Shown: positions 35,459 through 44,527 of the stretch, one piece after another | How the letters are laid out: each line of letters begins with the position of its first letter | Numbering within the stretch: the stretch's first letter is position 1 | Source: Roseiconus lacunae | GTDB taxonomy: Bacteria > Planctomycetota > Planctomycetia > Pirellulales > Pirellulaceae | DNA: 64,000 nt | Direction of reading: 5' to 3' | NCBI RefSeq assembly: GCF_008312935.1 | Contig: NZ_VSZO01000014.1 | Coordinates: 124,001-188,000, forward strand | Translations under genes and position numbers: made by a program | Notes under the pieces: generated by a model | Told to the model about the DNA's origin: nothing | Database searches by the model: none | Seen by the model: the letters and a program-made list of their open reading frames with translations, nothing else

Positions 35459-37837
35459 ATGCAAAACCGATTCAGACGATGGACAAACGGCGGTCAGCTG
35501 TTCCTTGGCAAGGCAACTCGGTCTCCTAGGAAGAGACGCAAGTCGAAAGGGGCTCGGCGACGGTTAAAGTCGGAGACATTGGAAAATCGCCAGCTTCTAG
35601 CGGCCAATCTCTTTCACGGCGATGTCGTATCCGATGAATTTAGCGACAATGAAGTTGCGGCAGTGATTGGCACGTCAGTCTCCGCCGATCAACGTGAAGT
35701 CTCAATTGCAACATTGCTTGAGGGCCTACCCAATGAATACCGATCAATCGACGGTTCAGGCAACCATCTTGAATTGACGGAACTCGGTATCGCCGGCACC
35801 CCGTTGATTCGCGTCGCTGCTGATGACTACGCCGACGGGGTTTCGGTGCCGGCCGGTGCGGAGCGCCCCAGCGCTCGAGAAATTAGCAATGTGTTGGCGA
35901 CCGACGAAGGACTGATCAGTGATCGTGACTTGTCAGCTTTCGTCTATGTGTGGGGCCAATTCATCGATCACGATATTTCTCGCACACCTACCGGCGAAGA
36001 ATCGTTTGATATCGAAGTTCCTTTGGGCGATGAATACTTTGATCCATTTGCGACGGGAACGGAGACGATTTCACTTACTCGATCGATCTATGATTCTCAA
36101 ACCGGAATCGATTCGGCCCGTCAACAGATCAATGCGATCACGACCTGGATCGATGGTTCGGTGATTTATGGTTCCGATGACGCAACCGCAACCGCGTTAA
36201 GAACACTCTCGGGCGGACAATTGAAAACGAGTGAAGGCGACTTGTTGCCGGTGAACAATGATCAAACCTTTCCCGACGGAACGCTGGTGATGGACAATGA
36301 CGCGGGAATTGTTCCGGATGATGAGTTGTTCGCGGCGGGCGATGTTCGGGCGAATGAGAATATTGAACTGACCGCCATCCAAACGCTCTTTGTCCGCGAG
36401 CACAATCGATTGGCGGAGGAGCTTGCCGCAGCCGATTCAACACTATCGGACGAAGAACTCTATCAGCGCGCTCGTGCGATCGTGGTCGCTCAGTTGCAAG
36501 CGATCACCTACAACGAATGGCTTCCGGCTGTCTTGGGAGAAAGCGGTGTCGGTCCATACGGAGGATATGACGCCTCTGTGGATCCGACGATCGCAAATGA
36601 GTTTTCGACCGCTGCGTTCCGATTCGGGCATAGCTTACTCGGCGATGACGTCGAGTTTTTGGACAATAATGGGAACGAAAGTGGCGAAGAAATTCCACTC
36701 AGTCAAGCATTTTCGAACCCTGCAGCGGTGTCCGAGAACGGCATCGATTCGATTATCAAGTATCTCGCGTCCGATCCGTCATCGGAGTTGGACATTCAGG
36801 TAGTCGACAGCGTCCGTAATTTTCTCTTCGGGCCTCCGGGAGCGGGTGGATTTGACTTGGTAAGTTTGAACATCCAGCGAGGAAGGGACCATGGGTTGTC
36901 GGACTACAACTCGACACGCGTCGCGTACGGTCTGGATCCGGTCGAAAGTTTTGCCGAGATTACGTCGGACCCGGATGTTCAAGCCAAACTAGAACAACTC
37001 TACGGATCGGTCGACGATATCGATCTGTGGGTGGGCGGCCTCGTCGAAGACCATGTCGACGGCGGAAGCGTTGGTGAAACATTCAAAGCCATCATCAGTG
37101 ATCAATTCGAACGGCTTCGTGACGGCGATCGATTCTGGTATCAGAACACGTTTTCGGGATCGGCGCTAGCGGAAATCGAAAGTACCACACTAGCCGACAT
37201 TGTGGAGCGAAACACTGAGCTGACTGATCTTCAGAGTGATGTATTCTTTTTTACTGCATCGATTTCCGGAACCGTCACGGCTGAAACGATTAAATCTGGT
37301 GCCGGTCGCGACGACCGGCGAATGTCCAACGACCATCGAAAGACAACCCACACTGGCACGAGCGAAAGAGTCGAAGGACAGGTGATTCAACTGGTTAGCG
37401 ATGGGGACATTGTCGCAGAAACGACCACCGATTCCGAAGGTCAGTACACTTTCGATGTTCAGAACGGACTGCGAACCGGTGAATATGAAGTCCACCTAGT
37501 TTCAGACATTCAGGGCGTTGCCACGACGATCGCCATCGAAAACGTTGCGGTTCGATCCGGCGACGTTCATCTGCAAGAGGTTAATTTCACGATCGATGAT
37601 GACAACGACGATGACTCAGACAAGCGAGGGCAACGCCGGCATTTGGGAACAGGGCCAGAATCAGGATCGCGTTCGGATTCCGGTACACGTTCCCACGGCG
37701 GACAACGTACCGGAATGGATGGTCGCAACCAGCAATCGGCCCGAAGCAATCTGAATCAAGGACGGTCATTGCGTTCTGATCTGGTCGATCCGTTTTTCAG
37801 CAGCCACGACAACAACATTAGAAAGCGGCATTCATAG
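35459..37837 (+). CDS. Animal-type haem peroxidase with LEPR-XLL motif
   Basis: This 792-residue surface enzyme starts with a very basic leader and KSETLENRQLLAAN (37-50). The peroxidase domain (about 85-620) shows QFIDHD with the distal His (H171) and its Asp, FRFGHSLL with the proximal His (H391), R297-x-x-E300 at the position of the myeloperoxidase Arg/Glu pair, and the family blocks FVREHNRL and NIQRGRDHGL. So it probably oxidises substrates or halides with peroxide. Residues about 660-735 resemble a Cna-B/SdrD-like beta domain (TDSEGQYTFDV). The C-terminal 60 residues are disordered and basic. The ATG at 35459 is preferred to the earlier frame start at 35423. Confidence 0.93.
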   Translation: MQNRFRRWTNGGQLFLGKATRSPRKRRKSKGARRRLKSETLENRQLLAANLFHGDVVSDEFSDNEVAAVIGTSVSADQREVSIATLLEGLPNEYRSIDGSGNHLELTELGIAGTPLIRVAADDYADGVSVPAGAERPSAREISNVLATDEGLISDRDLSAFVYVWGQFIDHDISRTPTGEESFDIEVPLGDEYFDPFATGTETISLTRSIYDSQTGIDSARQQINAITTWIDGSVIYGSDDATATALRTLSGGQLKTSEGDLLPVNNDQTFPDGTLVMDNDAGIVPDDELFAAGDVRANENIELTAIQTLFVREHNRLAEELAAADSTLSDEELYQRARAIVVAQLQAITYNEWLPAVLGESGVGPYGGYDASVDPTIANEFSTAAFRFGHSLLGDDVEFLDNNGNESGEEIPLSQAFSNPAAVSENGIDSIIKYLASDPSSELDIQVVDSVRNFLFGPPGAGGFDLVSLNIQRGRDHGLSDYNSTRVAYGLDPVESFAEITSDPDVQAKLEQLYGSVDDIDLWVGGLVEDHVDGGSVGETFKAIISDQFERLRDGDRFWYQNTFSGSALAEIESTTLADIVERNTELTDLQSDVFFFTASISGTVTAETIKSGAGRDDRRMSNDHRKTTHTGTSERVEGQVIQLVSDGDIVAETTTDSEGQYTFDVQNGLRTGEYEVHLVSDIQGVATTIAIENVAVRSGDVHLQEVNFTIDDDNDDDSDKRGQRRHLGTGPESGSRSDSGTRSHGGQRTGMDGRNQQSARSNLNQGRSLRSDLVDPFFSSHDNNIRKRHS

Positions 37838-38028
37838 TCGCGTTTCAAACGGACGTTGCGTCACGACGATGCTTCGTTTTGCCGGTCAGTTCGGCAAGCT
37901 CTCCATTCTTTCCAGAATGCCGCCAAACGAGTTTTGATCGCAGAGAGGATTCTCTTCCGAATCGTCTTGGTTCATGAATTCAGGTAGGAGCCACTTCCTA
38001 TCTGAATTTCGACTCCCGATCGAACCGG

Positions 38029-39201
38029 TCAATGAGGGTGTCGGTGGTAGTGTTGGCGAAGGATATCTTTTCCATAGTCGTTGCCGTTCGGTGTCCGGAC
38101 GACGGTATGGATGTGGTCACGCATCGGCTCGGAGGTGCGAAATGGCGCGACACGTCGTTGATGATCAAATTCGATCAGAATCACCGGGCTGTGGATTCGG
38201 TAGTAGTACACACTTTGGTCGGTCGTGCCGCCAATCCATGCGAAATAGGTTTCATCGAGATGCCGCTTCACCTCTGACATCCGTACCTTCGCGTGTCCCT
38301 CTCGCATGTTACCTACGTACTCGTCGATTAAATTCAAAAGAGCTTTCTTTTGGGCCTCGTCGAGATTCGAACCGGCGATTCCCGCGTAGTCCAGTTCAAT
38401 GTTGTCCTTGTAGGCTTCCGCGAGGTTGTTGTTGCCATCTTTCCGGTTCATCAAGATCGCTTCGGATCGTTGTGTGTCGCTTAGCATTTCCATCAACTTC
38501 AATCCCTTGTCTTGTTCGTCTTGCATGACGATCGTTCCTTTGAATTTTCCTCCCTTTGCTTCGATCGGTTCGGATCCCATGAAGACAGGACTCATCACGA
38601 CTTGGTCACCCAAAACAAAATAGTTGATCACGACGTGATGCCCGTCGAGTTGCCATCCCCAAGGCTCGGTATCGGAAGGACGGCCCATGATCGTGATCCA
38701 GTACAGCCATTCGCCGTATTCGTCAAAATTGTTCGCCAATTCGGCCAAGGTGCCGTTCAGTTTCATGATGTCCTGCGTTTTCTTGAGTCCTTCGGCACTA
38801 AGGCTTTCCCCCAGCATGTCGAAGGCAAGAGTCCGCTGTGCTTCCGTCATTTCGTCAAAACCGACTCCCTGACGGGGAGTTCGATGCCGGTTGTCCCACT
38901 TTCTCCATTCGCTATCGTCGACCGGAAATACGGTTCGCTCCCGTTGCCCGTCGGTCAATCCCGCGAGGAATTTTTCTGCCGCGATACGAATGGGTTGCGT
39001 GGTCACACCGGTGGACTCGATGCGAAACAAATTTTCTTTCGCGCCTTCAGATGTAACGATACCCACGTATGGTTCGCTAACGGCGGACGCACCACCACGA
39101 CTGCCCGGTCGTTGTGCATGCACCCAGACGACGGCTATCGAAAAGGAAACAACTCCGGCAGCTACGGCAAACCATCGTGGAAAGCGTGAGTCTCTCATCA
39201 T
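38029..39201 (-). CDS. DUF3500 family exported protein
   Basis: The 390 residues begin with a short basic leader and hydrophobic helix (10-28, ending VHAQ), a signal peptide. The rest matches what I recall of the DUF3500 family: FLAGLTDGQRERTVFPVDD, WGWQLDGHHVVINYFVLGDQVV, and a C-terminal His-rich end (PVILIEFDHQ, QHYHRHPH). Those histidines and GHH may bind a metal. No activity is established for the family. It is transcribed toward the haem peroxidase gene, so it is not in the same operon, although the two may share a theme of extracellular oxidative chemistry. Confidence 0.88.
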   Translation of the reverse strand: MMRDSRFPRWFAVAAGVVSFSIAVVWVHAQRPGSRGGASAVSEPYVGIVTSEGAKENLFRIESTGVTTQPIRIAAEKFLAGLTDGQRERTVFPVDDSEWRKWDNRHRTPRQGVGFDEMTEAQRTLAFDMLGESLSAEGLKKTQDIMKLNGTLAELANNFDEYGEWLYWITIMGRPSDTEPWGWQLDGHHVVINYFVLGDQVVMSPVFMGSEPIEAKGGKFKGTIVMQDEQDKGLKLMEMLSDTQRSEAILMNRKDGNNNLAEAYKDNIELDYAGIAGSNLDEAQKKALLNLIDEYVGNMREGHAKVRMSEVKRHLDETYFAWIGGTTDQSVYYYRIHSPVILIEFDHQRRVAPFRTSEPMRDHIHTVVRTPNGNDYGKDILRQHYHRHPH

Positions 39202-39389
39202 TGTTAAACCTGTGATCGAAAAGGGAGCGGAGTAAGCGTGTCAAACGAAACGGCATTCGCAAAGGTTGAACGATTGTGGCCGAGTCAACCTTGCCTTGAA
39301 AGACAGTGTTGTGGGTGTCAGCCACGGTGCTGTCGTGTTAGGTGGCTGCAAAGTCATTCATTAGGAAAATCTTGGCAGCTTCATTGAAG

Positions 39390-40889
39390 TCAATTTTGAA
39401 CTGACTTTAGGATACCCCGCATCTCGTTGGCGACGTCTGATGAAGCATTCAACGCAGTGATCATCGATTCATAAACTCGCGTGAAACGTTCCTCGTCGGC
39501 GAGATTTCCGAAGATCGATTTTAGTTTGAGGAACGCTAGTTTGTCGTCGGAGGTTTTGCGTGCTGCGGCAATTAGTTCGTCCTTCATCAAGTCGTTGACT
39601 TCCAGCGGTTCACCGTGCCGATCGGATTGTCTGGCGCAATAGTGGCACCAGGATGCGATCACCAAAGCGGCATAGTTAATGTTGCCGCCACGTTGCAAGT
39701 TAGCGATGATCGTTGGAATCATAAAAACGGGGATTTTGTCTGAACTTCCCTGACAGATGCGGGCCACACTGTCACGAATGGCTGGGTTCCCAAATCGCTT
39801 GATCAAGGTGTCTTTGTAAGCGTCCAAATCGATGCCCTCGACCGCGTCGAGCGTCGGTGTCGCTTCAAGATCGAGATAGTTGCGAAGGAATTCCTTGAAC
39901 AGTTGGTCTTCGACGCATTCGCGAATCGTTTGGTAGCCGTGGAGCGCGCCGAGCAGTCCCAGTACCGAGTGGCCGGCGTTGAGCAATCGCAGTTTCATCG
40001 TCTCGTAAGGAGTGACGTCGTCCACGAAATGGACACCGACGCGTTCCCATTCCGGCCTACCGTTGCAAAATTTGTCTTCGATGACCCATTGTTCAAACGG
40101 TTCGCAAGTGACCGGCCATTGGTCTAGCAGGCCGAATTCTTGTTCCAGGTAGTTTATGTCAGCGTCGGTCGTTGCAGGCGTGATCCGGTCGACCATCGCG
40201 TTCGGGAAACTCGCATTTACATCGATCCATTTCGCAAGGTCTGGGTCTTGCCGATCGGCGAAATCCAAAACGACTTTCCGCGTCAAATTGCCGTTGTGTT
40301 GGATGTTGTCGCAGGATTGAACGGTGAATGCAGACAATCCCGCATCGCGTCGACGCCGCAGCGCCTCAGTAAGGAAGCCGAAGATCAATCGCGGTCGCTT
40401 CGGGTGTTCAAGGTCGTGGATGACGTCGGGGTTGGAAAAATCGAACTCGCCGGTTTCATGGTCGATGTTGTACCCGCCTTCGGTAATCGTCAATGACACG
40501 ATCTTAGTGGCAGGGGCCGCCATCGGTTGCAACACAGACTCGGGATTGTCGCAGCCGAGCACAAAGTCGGTCAGGCATCCGATCACTCGGTTCTCGATAT
40601 GTCCGTCGGGCGATTTTTCGATCAGGGTGTAAAGGAAGTCCTGCGCGCGAAGCGCGTCATGCATTTTGCGGTCGGCTTCACGCAAGCCTGCACCGCAGAT
40701 GCCCCACTGTGCGGCGTCACCTCTCTGCATCAACTGTTCCGTATAGGAGGCTTGGTGTGAGCGAAAGAATCCGCCGACGCCGACATGAACAATGCCAGTC
40801 TGTAACTTGCGGCGATCGTAACGCGGGCGAATGATTCCGGGTGGAAGCTGTGAGAGGGAGGATTGTCTGAGTGAGACGGTTGAATTCAT
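39390..40889 (-). CDS. Polyol / mannitol 2-dehydrogenase family enzyme
   Basis: This NAD(P)-dependent, zinc-free long-chain dehydrogenase has 499 residues. The Rossmann block is HVGVGGFFRSH, followed by SLTITEGGYN and SCDNIQHNG. The catalytic segment KLRLLNAGHS supplies the Lys, Asn and His of mannitol 2-dehydrogenases. It converts a polyol to a ketose (mannitol to fructose in the type enzyme); fructuronate or tagaturonate reductases are close alternatives. Its start overlaps the stop of the upstream permease gene (ATGA). The permease probably brings in its substrate, so this pair looks like a small catabolic operon. Confidence 0.92.
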   Translation of the reverse strand: MNSTVSLRQSSLSQLPPGIIRPRYDRRKLQTGIVHVGVGGFFRSHQASYTEQLMQRGDAAQWGICGAGLREADRKMHDALRAQDFLYTLIEKSPDGHIENRVIGCLTDFVLGCDNPESVLQPMAAPATKIVSLTITEGGYNIDHETGEFDFSNPDVIHDLEHPKRPRLIFGFLTEALRRRRDAGLSAFTVQSCDNIQHNGNLTRKVVLDFADRQDPDLAKWIDVNASFPNAMVDRITPATTDADINYLEQEFGLLDQWPVTCEPFEQWVIEDKFCNGRPEWERVGVHFVDDVTPYETMKLRLLNAGHSVLGLLGALHGYQTIRECVEDQLFKEFLRNYLDLEATPTLDAVEGIDLDAYKDTLIKRFGNPAIRDSVARICQGSSDKIPVFMIPTIIANLQRGGNINYAALVIASWCHYCARQSDRHGEPLEVNDLMKDELIAAARKTSDDKLAFLKLKSIFGNLADEERFTRVYESMITALNASSDVANEMRGILKSVQN

Positions 40890-42685
40890 GGCAGCTTCCG
40901 CTGAGGGTGTCGTGTCTTACCGCGTCGTAACGCCCAGTATGCCGCAACAAAGTAGGTGATCGTGAAGACAAAGCCCCACGTATAAAACATTTGCGAGTTG
41001 GACTCGTAGCTGACCATGTTGGGACTACGGAACATGACGACCAACGCAATCGTTAGCGTAAAGGCGAGGCTAGTCCAAGCGACCGCTTTTAATATCCGCG
41101 AAAACGTTGACGTGTCCTTTGCGAGGGGACGTTCTTGTCGCGACTGCTTGGCTTGATAGGCCTTGATCGCTTCATTCAGCTTTTCGTCGCGTGCAATTTC
41201 GGTGCGGTAGTCGGCGCCGGCTCCTGCCCACTTCGCCATCAACGTGTAGAGGAGGATCGTGAATGCCCACGTCGGCAAAAAGAGGTAGAAGAAAGACATC
41301 ACGTTGAGGGCATTCAGACCGAATCCAAACACCAGTCCGGCAACCCACGATGCAACGGCTGGCGAGACGTTCCGAAGTTTTTCGATCGATACAGCCCGGT
41401 CCCCTTCGTTCAATGCGCTCCGAATGCCTTGCTGACTTCGACGCTCGTGCTGATATCGCGACCAATAGCGTGTCAGACCAAGACGGGGAAAAATTGCATG
41501 TTCCGCGAAGACGATTCCACCGACCGGCACAACCAATAACCCCGCGTACGTCAGCAGCGGTAGCATCTGACTGAACACAAAGGGAAAGCACGCGATCGCG
41601 ACCGTCACAACACCAACGATGAGAGTCACCTGTCTTCGCGGATGTTGGTGAAAGATGGCTTGTGCAGCCAAGCCCGCTCGATACAGGTTCGCGTTTGCCG
41701 TTGTCCAACCGGCAACGATGACAATGACGTATCCGGACAAGCCCAGCGCACGATAGGCAACATCGCCGGGGTCCAACTCCACAATCGTGGACTTCATCAA
41801 CGCCGCCGTTCCTGCGCCCATGATCCCGGCGGCAATCCAAGCGACATAATGACCAAACAGCATGCCCGCGCTGCTGCAGAGCCCATACATCGAATGTTTG
41901 GCGTATCGCAAAATCGCCATGTCGATCAGTCCGAAGTGCGTGAGTGTGTTTGCCGCCCAGGCGAAACCGACCACCTCGAATAGTCCGATCCCCGGCTCGC
42001 CCGCACTGTTGACTCCTGTCCAGATTGACGCATCACCGATCGCCATAAAATCATCGAAGCCGGTGAGGAAGGTGCGGCCAAGAACCGAATCGGAAAGCGC
42101 CGGAAATAACACTAACGCGCCACTGCTGAACATCACGACCAACCATGGACCACAAATGCTGGAAAATTCCGCGACAGCGCTGAATCCATACATCGCGACC
42201 AGTACGACGATCATGCCCACCGCAACGACGATCAGTACGAACAAACCGTTGGTCGGGTACCACATCAGTTGAGCCGGAATGCCGAACAACAACCGCACCG
42301 CCGAACAGGAAACCGTGATCATCGCCGCAGAGATGACGGTGAAGATCACCACGTTCGCCCAATTGTAGAGATTCGTCACCGAATCGCCGGCGATCTTGTG
42401 CAAGTAGGTGTACAAGCTCAATCGCGTTTGCACGGCGATCGGGGCGGTGATCAACGTCCAACTCAGAATTGCCAAAATGTTTCCAATCAAAAGCCCAATC
42501 AAGATGTCTTGGGTCGTCGCTCCCAGTGCGACGAAAGTGGCTCCAATGACAAACTCCGTCGCGGCGACATGTTCGCCGGCGTAGAGGCCAAGGAAGTGTG
42601 TCCAGCCGTGCAACTGATCGTCGGGAACAGGAAGTTGTTCCGACTTCATGTTGGCGACGTTCGATTGGATTTCGCTGGCAGTCAT
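40886..42685 (-). CDS. NCS1-type permease
   Basis: This integral membrane protein of about 599 residues has some twelve hydrophobic segments. HFLGLYAGEHVAATEFVIGA resembles the first helix of the NCS1 (cytosine/purine/allantoin) permeases, and the central GWTTANANLYRAGLA resembles their conserved NxxNxYSAGL block. NCS1 carriers normally take up nucleobases, hydantoins or vitamins with sodium or protons. Coupling to a polyol dehydrogenase hints at a different substrate. The start is uncertain: ATG at 42685 is taken, but a TTG at 42727 would add 14 residues, with a GAGGGG directly after it. The last 100 residues form two more helices and a basic tail. Confidence 0.88.
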   Translation of the reverse strand: MTASEIQSNVANMKSEQLPVPDDQLHGWTHFLGLYAGEHVAATEFVIGATFVALGATTQDILIGLLIGNILAILSWTLITAPIAVQTRLSLYTYLHKIAGDSVTNLYNWANVVIFTVISAAMITVSCSAVRLLFGIPAQLMWYPTNGLFVLIVVAVGMIVVLVAMYGFSAVAEFSSICGPWLVVMFSSGALVLFPALSDSVLGRTFLTGFDDFMAIGDASIWTGVNSAGEPGIGLFEVVGFAWAANTLTHFGLIDMAILRYAKHSMYGLCSSAGMLFGHYVAWIAAGIMGAGTAALMKSTIVELDPGDVAYRALGLSGYVIVIVAGWTTANANLYRAGLAAQAIFHQHPRRQVTLIVGVVTVAIACFPFVFSQMLPLLTYAGLLVVPVGGIVFAEHAIFPRLGLTRYWSRYQHERRSQQGIRSALNEGDRAVSIEKLRNVSPAVASWVAGLVFGFGLNALNVMSFFYLFLPTWAFTILLYTLMAKWAGAGADYRTEIARDEKLNEAIKAYQAKQSRQERPLAKDTSTFSRILKAVAWTSLAFTLTIALVVMFRSPNMVSYESNSQMFYTWGFVFTITYFVAAYWALRRGKTRHPQRKLP

Positions 42686-43346
42686 GTCAATTGCATTTAC
42701 CGTTTTGAAATATTCTTTACCCCTCAAAGCACGCGATGGTGCGTCCCACGGTCAATCGCCGGGAGTCGATCGAGCCTGTTGGGGGATGCCGGCAGATCGG
42801 ATTGTTGAGCTACAGGTGGTCGATTCAAGGCATTGACTGACAACTCAGTTTTAACCGTCGGGCGAGAAAACAGTCGAGGTTGCTGCGCAATGTGTGGTCG
42901 AGACAATGCGTCGTCGAGCACCAAGGAGGGCCAAATTGATGACGAAATTCGTCGGGCGATGATCGGCAGCCCGAATTCGCAACCCCCGGTGGATTGCGCG
43001 GCTACTACGGGGCCTGGCGGGAAGTGGGGCTGTTTCCCTGCTTCGCGGGTGAGCCGGCAGTGGAGAACCAGCGAGCCAGCGATGGCGGCTAGATTCCCCT
43101 CTGCGGGGAGGTGCCTGCGGTTTGGCGGTCGGTGCTGGTCAAATTCCGTGCCGAAGCGGAGTTTATTGCGAATTGGACGGAGGAACCCTCTTCCAGATCG
43201 CCGAGACAGTTGATAACCTTCGCGGTCCCCCATGAGACAGTGAAGCGGTGGCGTTTAACGACGCCCGCGACAACTATTTCTGGCTCCATTCGAACTCGAT
43301 GCAGATTTTGACTGGACAACCAACCTGTAGACTGAAAAACGGAACG
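42686..43346. other. GC-rich spacer of unknown content
   Basis: About 660 nt separate the permease from rpmI, on opposite strands. A 126-residue open frame (42833-43213) has an odd composition and no match I recognise. The part from about 42970 to 43140 is GC-rich with many short inverted repeats (for example CTCTGCGGGGAGG) and could encode a structured RNA. I do not see the hallmark blocks of tmRNA, RNase P RNA or SRP RNA. The promoter of rpmI-rplT should lie in its right half. No infC is present upstream. Confidence 0.35.
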
Positions 43347-43553
43347 ATGGGAACGAAGATCAAGACCCATAAGGGTACCAAAAAGCGATTTCGCCTGACC
43401 GCTACCGGCAAAGCGATGCACCGTCAAAGCGGCACTAGCCACTTGGCGAACGGCTTGTCGAAGAAGCGTCGACGAAATCTGCGTGGAACGACTGCGGTTG
43501 ATCCTTGCATGGAAAAAACCATCCACGCGGCGTTGAATGGCAACAGCTACTGA
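43347..43553 (+). CDS. rpmI: Ribosomal protein bL35
   Basis: This 68-residue basic protein begins MGTKIKTHKGTKKRF, with the family TATGKAMHRQSGTSHL and KKRRRNLRG segments. It is a component of the large ribosomal subunit. I start it at ATG 43347; the longer frame from 43248 adds 33 unrelated residues. It is followed by rplT, the usual order. In most bacteria infC lies directly upstream, but here the spacer holds no infC. Confidence 0.96.
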   Translation: MGTKIKTHKGTKKRFRLTATGKAMHRQSGTSHLANGLSKKRRRNLRGTTAVDPCMEKTIHAALNGNSY

Positions 43554-43693
43554 GCTGTCGCTTCTATTCGTTTGAACTGATTATTTACCCCAATTGGATG
43601 GGCAATCAAACTTCGGTCACCACGTGCTGCGACATTCGCTAGCGTTGGCAACGACCGGGGCCTGACTCCAATACAAATCGAAGGAATGCACCC

Positions 43694-44050
43694 ATGCGTG
43701 CAACTGGTGGAGCCGCGCGGCGGCAATCGAAAAAGCGTCTATACAAGCGAGCCAAGGGTTATCGCGGTGGACGCGGAAAACTGACGCGAACTGTCAAAGA
43801 AACCCTGCTGCGAAGCGGCGCGTACGCCTTCCGTGACCGCCGGGTCCGCAAACGTGAGTTTCGTCGTCTCTGGATTACTCGTTTGAATGCCGCGTGCCGC
43901 CAGCACGATTTGCGTTACAGCGAATTCATCTTTGGCTTGAAGAAAGCTGGTATCGAGATGGACCGTAAAACGCTTTCGGAAATGGCAATTCACGATGCCG
44001 ATGGCTTCAAGGCCGTCGTTGACAAGGTGAAGGAAGCACTCGCTGCTTAA
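43694..44050 (+). CDS. rplT: Ribosomal protein bL20
   Basis: The 118 residues match L20: [26 protein letters not shown] at the N-terminus (long basic helix), then [23 protein letters not shown] and a C-terminal helical domain. It binds 23S rRNA early in assembly and in some bacteria represses its own operon. It lies 140 nt after rpmI and is followed by a GC-rich hairpin and then pheS, the same order as in many bacteria. Confidence 0.97.
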   Translation: MRATGGAARRQSKKRLYKRAKGYRGGRGKLTRTVKETLLRSGAYAFRDRRVRKREFRRLWITRLNAACRQHDLRYSEFIFGLKKAGIEMDRKTLSEMAIHDADGFKAVVDKVKEALAA

Positions 44051-44527
44051 GCCCACCGTGCGCGTCGTTAGACCGACCGCACTGTTAGGACGCGTCGCAT
44101 TTCTTGTCGGTGAGCCCGCACGAATCTCCGTGCGGGCGAATCACGATTCAGCCCAGCCTCCTCCGGCGGGTTACATGCCGGCGGTCGACGGCGCTGGATC
44201 GCCTTGGCGGCTGCTGAGCGGCCCAGTGGTGCCGATAGGCCAACGCATCCGGCGAGAGGGAGCGAACCGGCGGCATGAAGATTGGGTTGTCGATGCTTGC
44301 GGTGGTCGATTGTAGAGCCCATGTTGGGCGACGACTTCAAGTGGAAGGAACGCACCACAATCTTCTTTTGTGAGCGGACTGCCTACGCCGGTTCCCAGGA
44401 AGCGAATCCGACGTCACACTGGTCACCAAATCAAGGCCTCGACATAAAGTCGATGTCCTCGATACTCCGGTGGAGGCGTTTTTCACCGGTCGCGACGCCC
44501 GATGATCTTGCGATATTCCAAAGGCTC
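44051..44527. other. Spacer between rplT and pheS
   Basis: The gap holds a strong hairpin (44114-44137) and then a GC-rich stretch (about 44155-44290) with many short complementary blocks. It may contain the pheST promoter and leader. I saw no leader peptide rich in Phe and no T-box features. Confidence 0.4.
44114..44137 (+). promoter_or_regulatory. GC-rich hairpin after rplT
   Basis: A perfect 9-bp stem (GCCCGCACG / CGTGCGGGC) encloses a 6-nt loop 64 nt after the rplT stop. There is no T-run behind it, so it is not a standard intrinsic terminator. It could mark a processing site, a Rho-assisted end or an attenuation element between rplT and pheS. Confidence 0.45.

Noticed and set aside
42833-43213. 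126-residue frame with CxxC near its start
   Set aside because: Composition unlike neighbours and no recognisable family; kept as spacer.
43089-43526. 145-residue minus-strand frame over rpmI
   Set aside because: Overlaps a certain ribosomal protein gene on the other strand.
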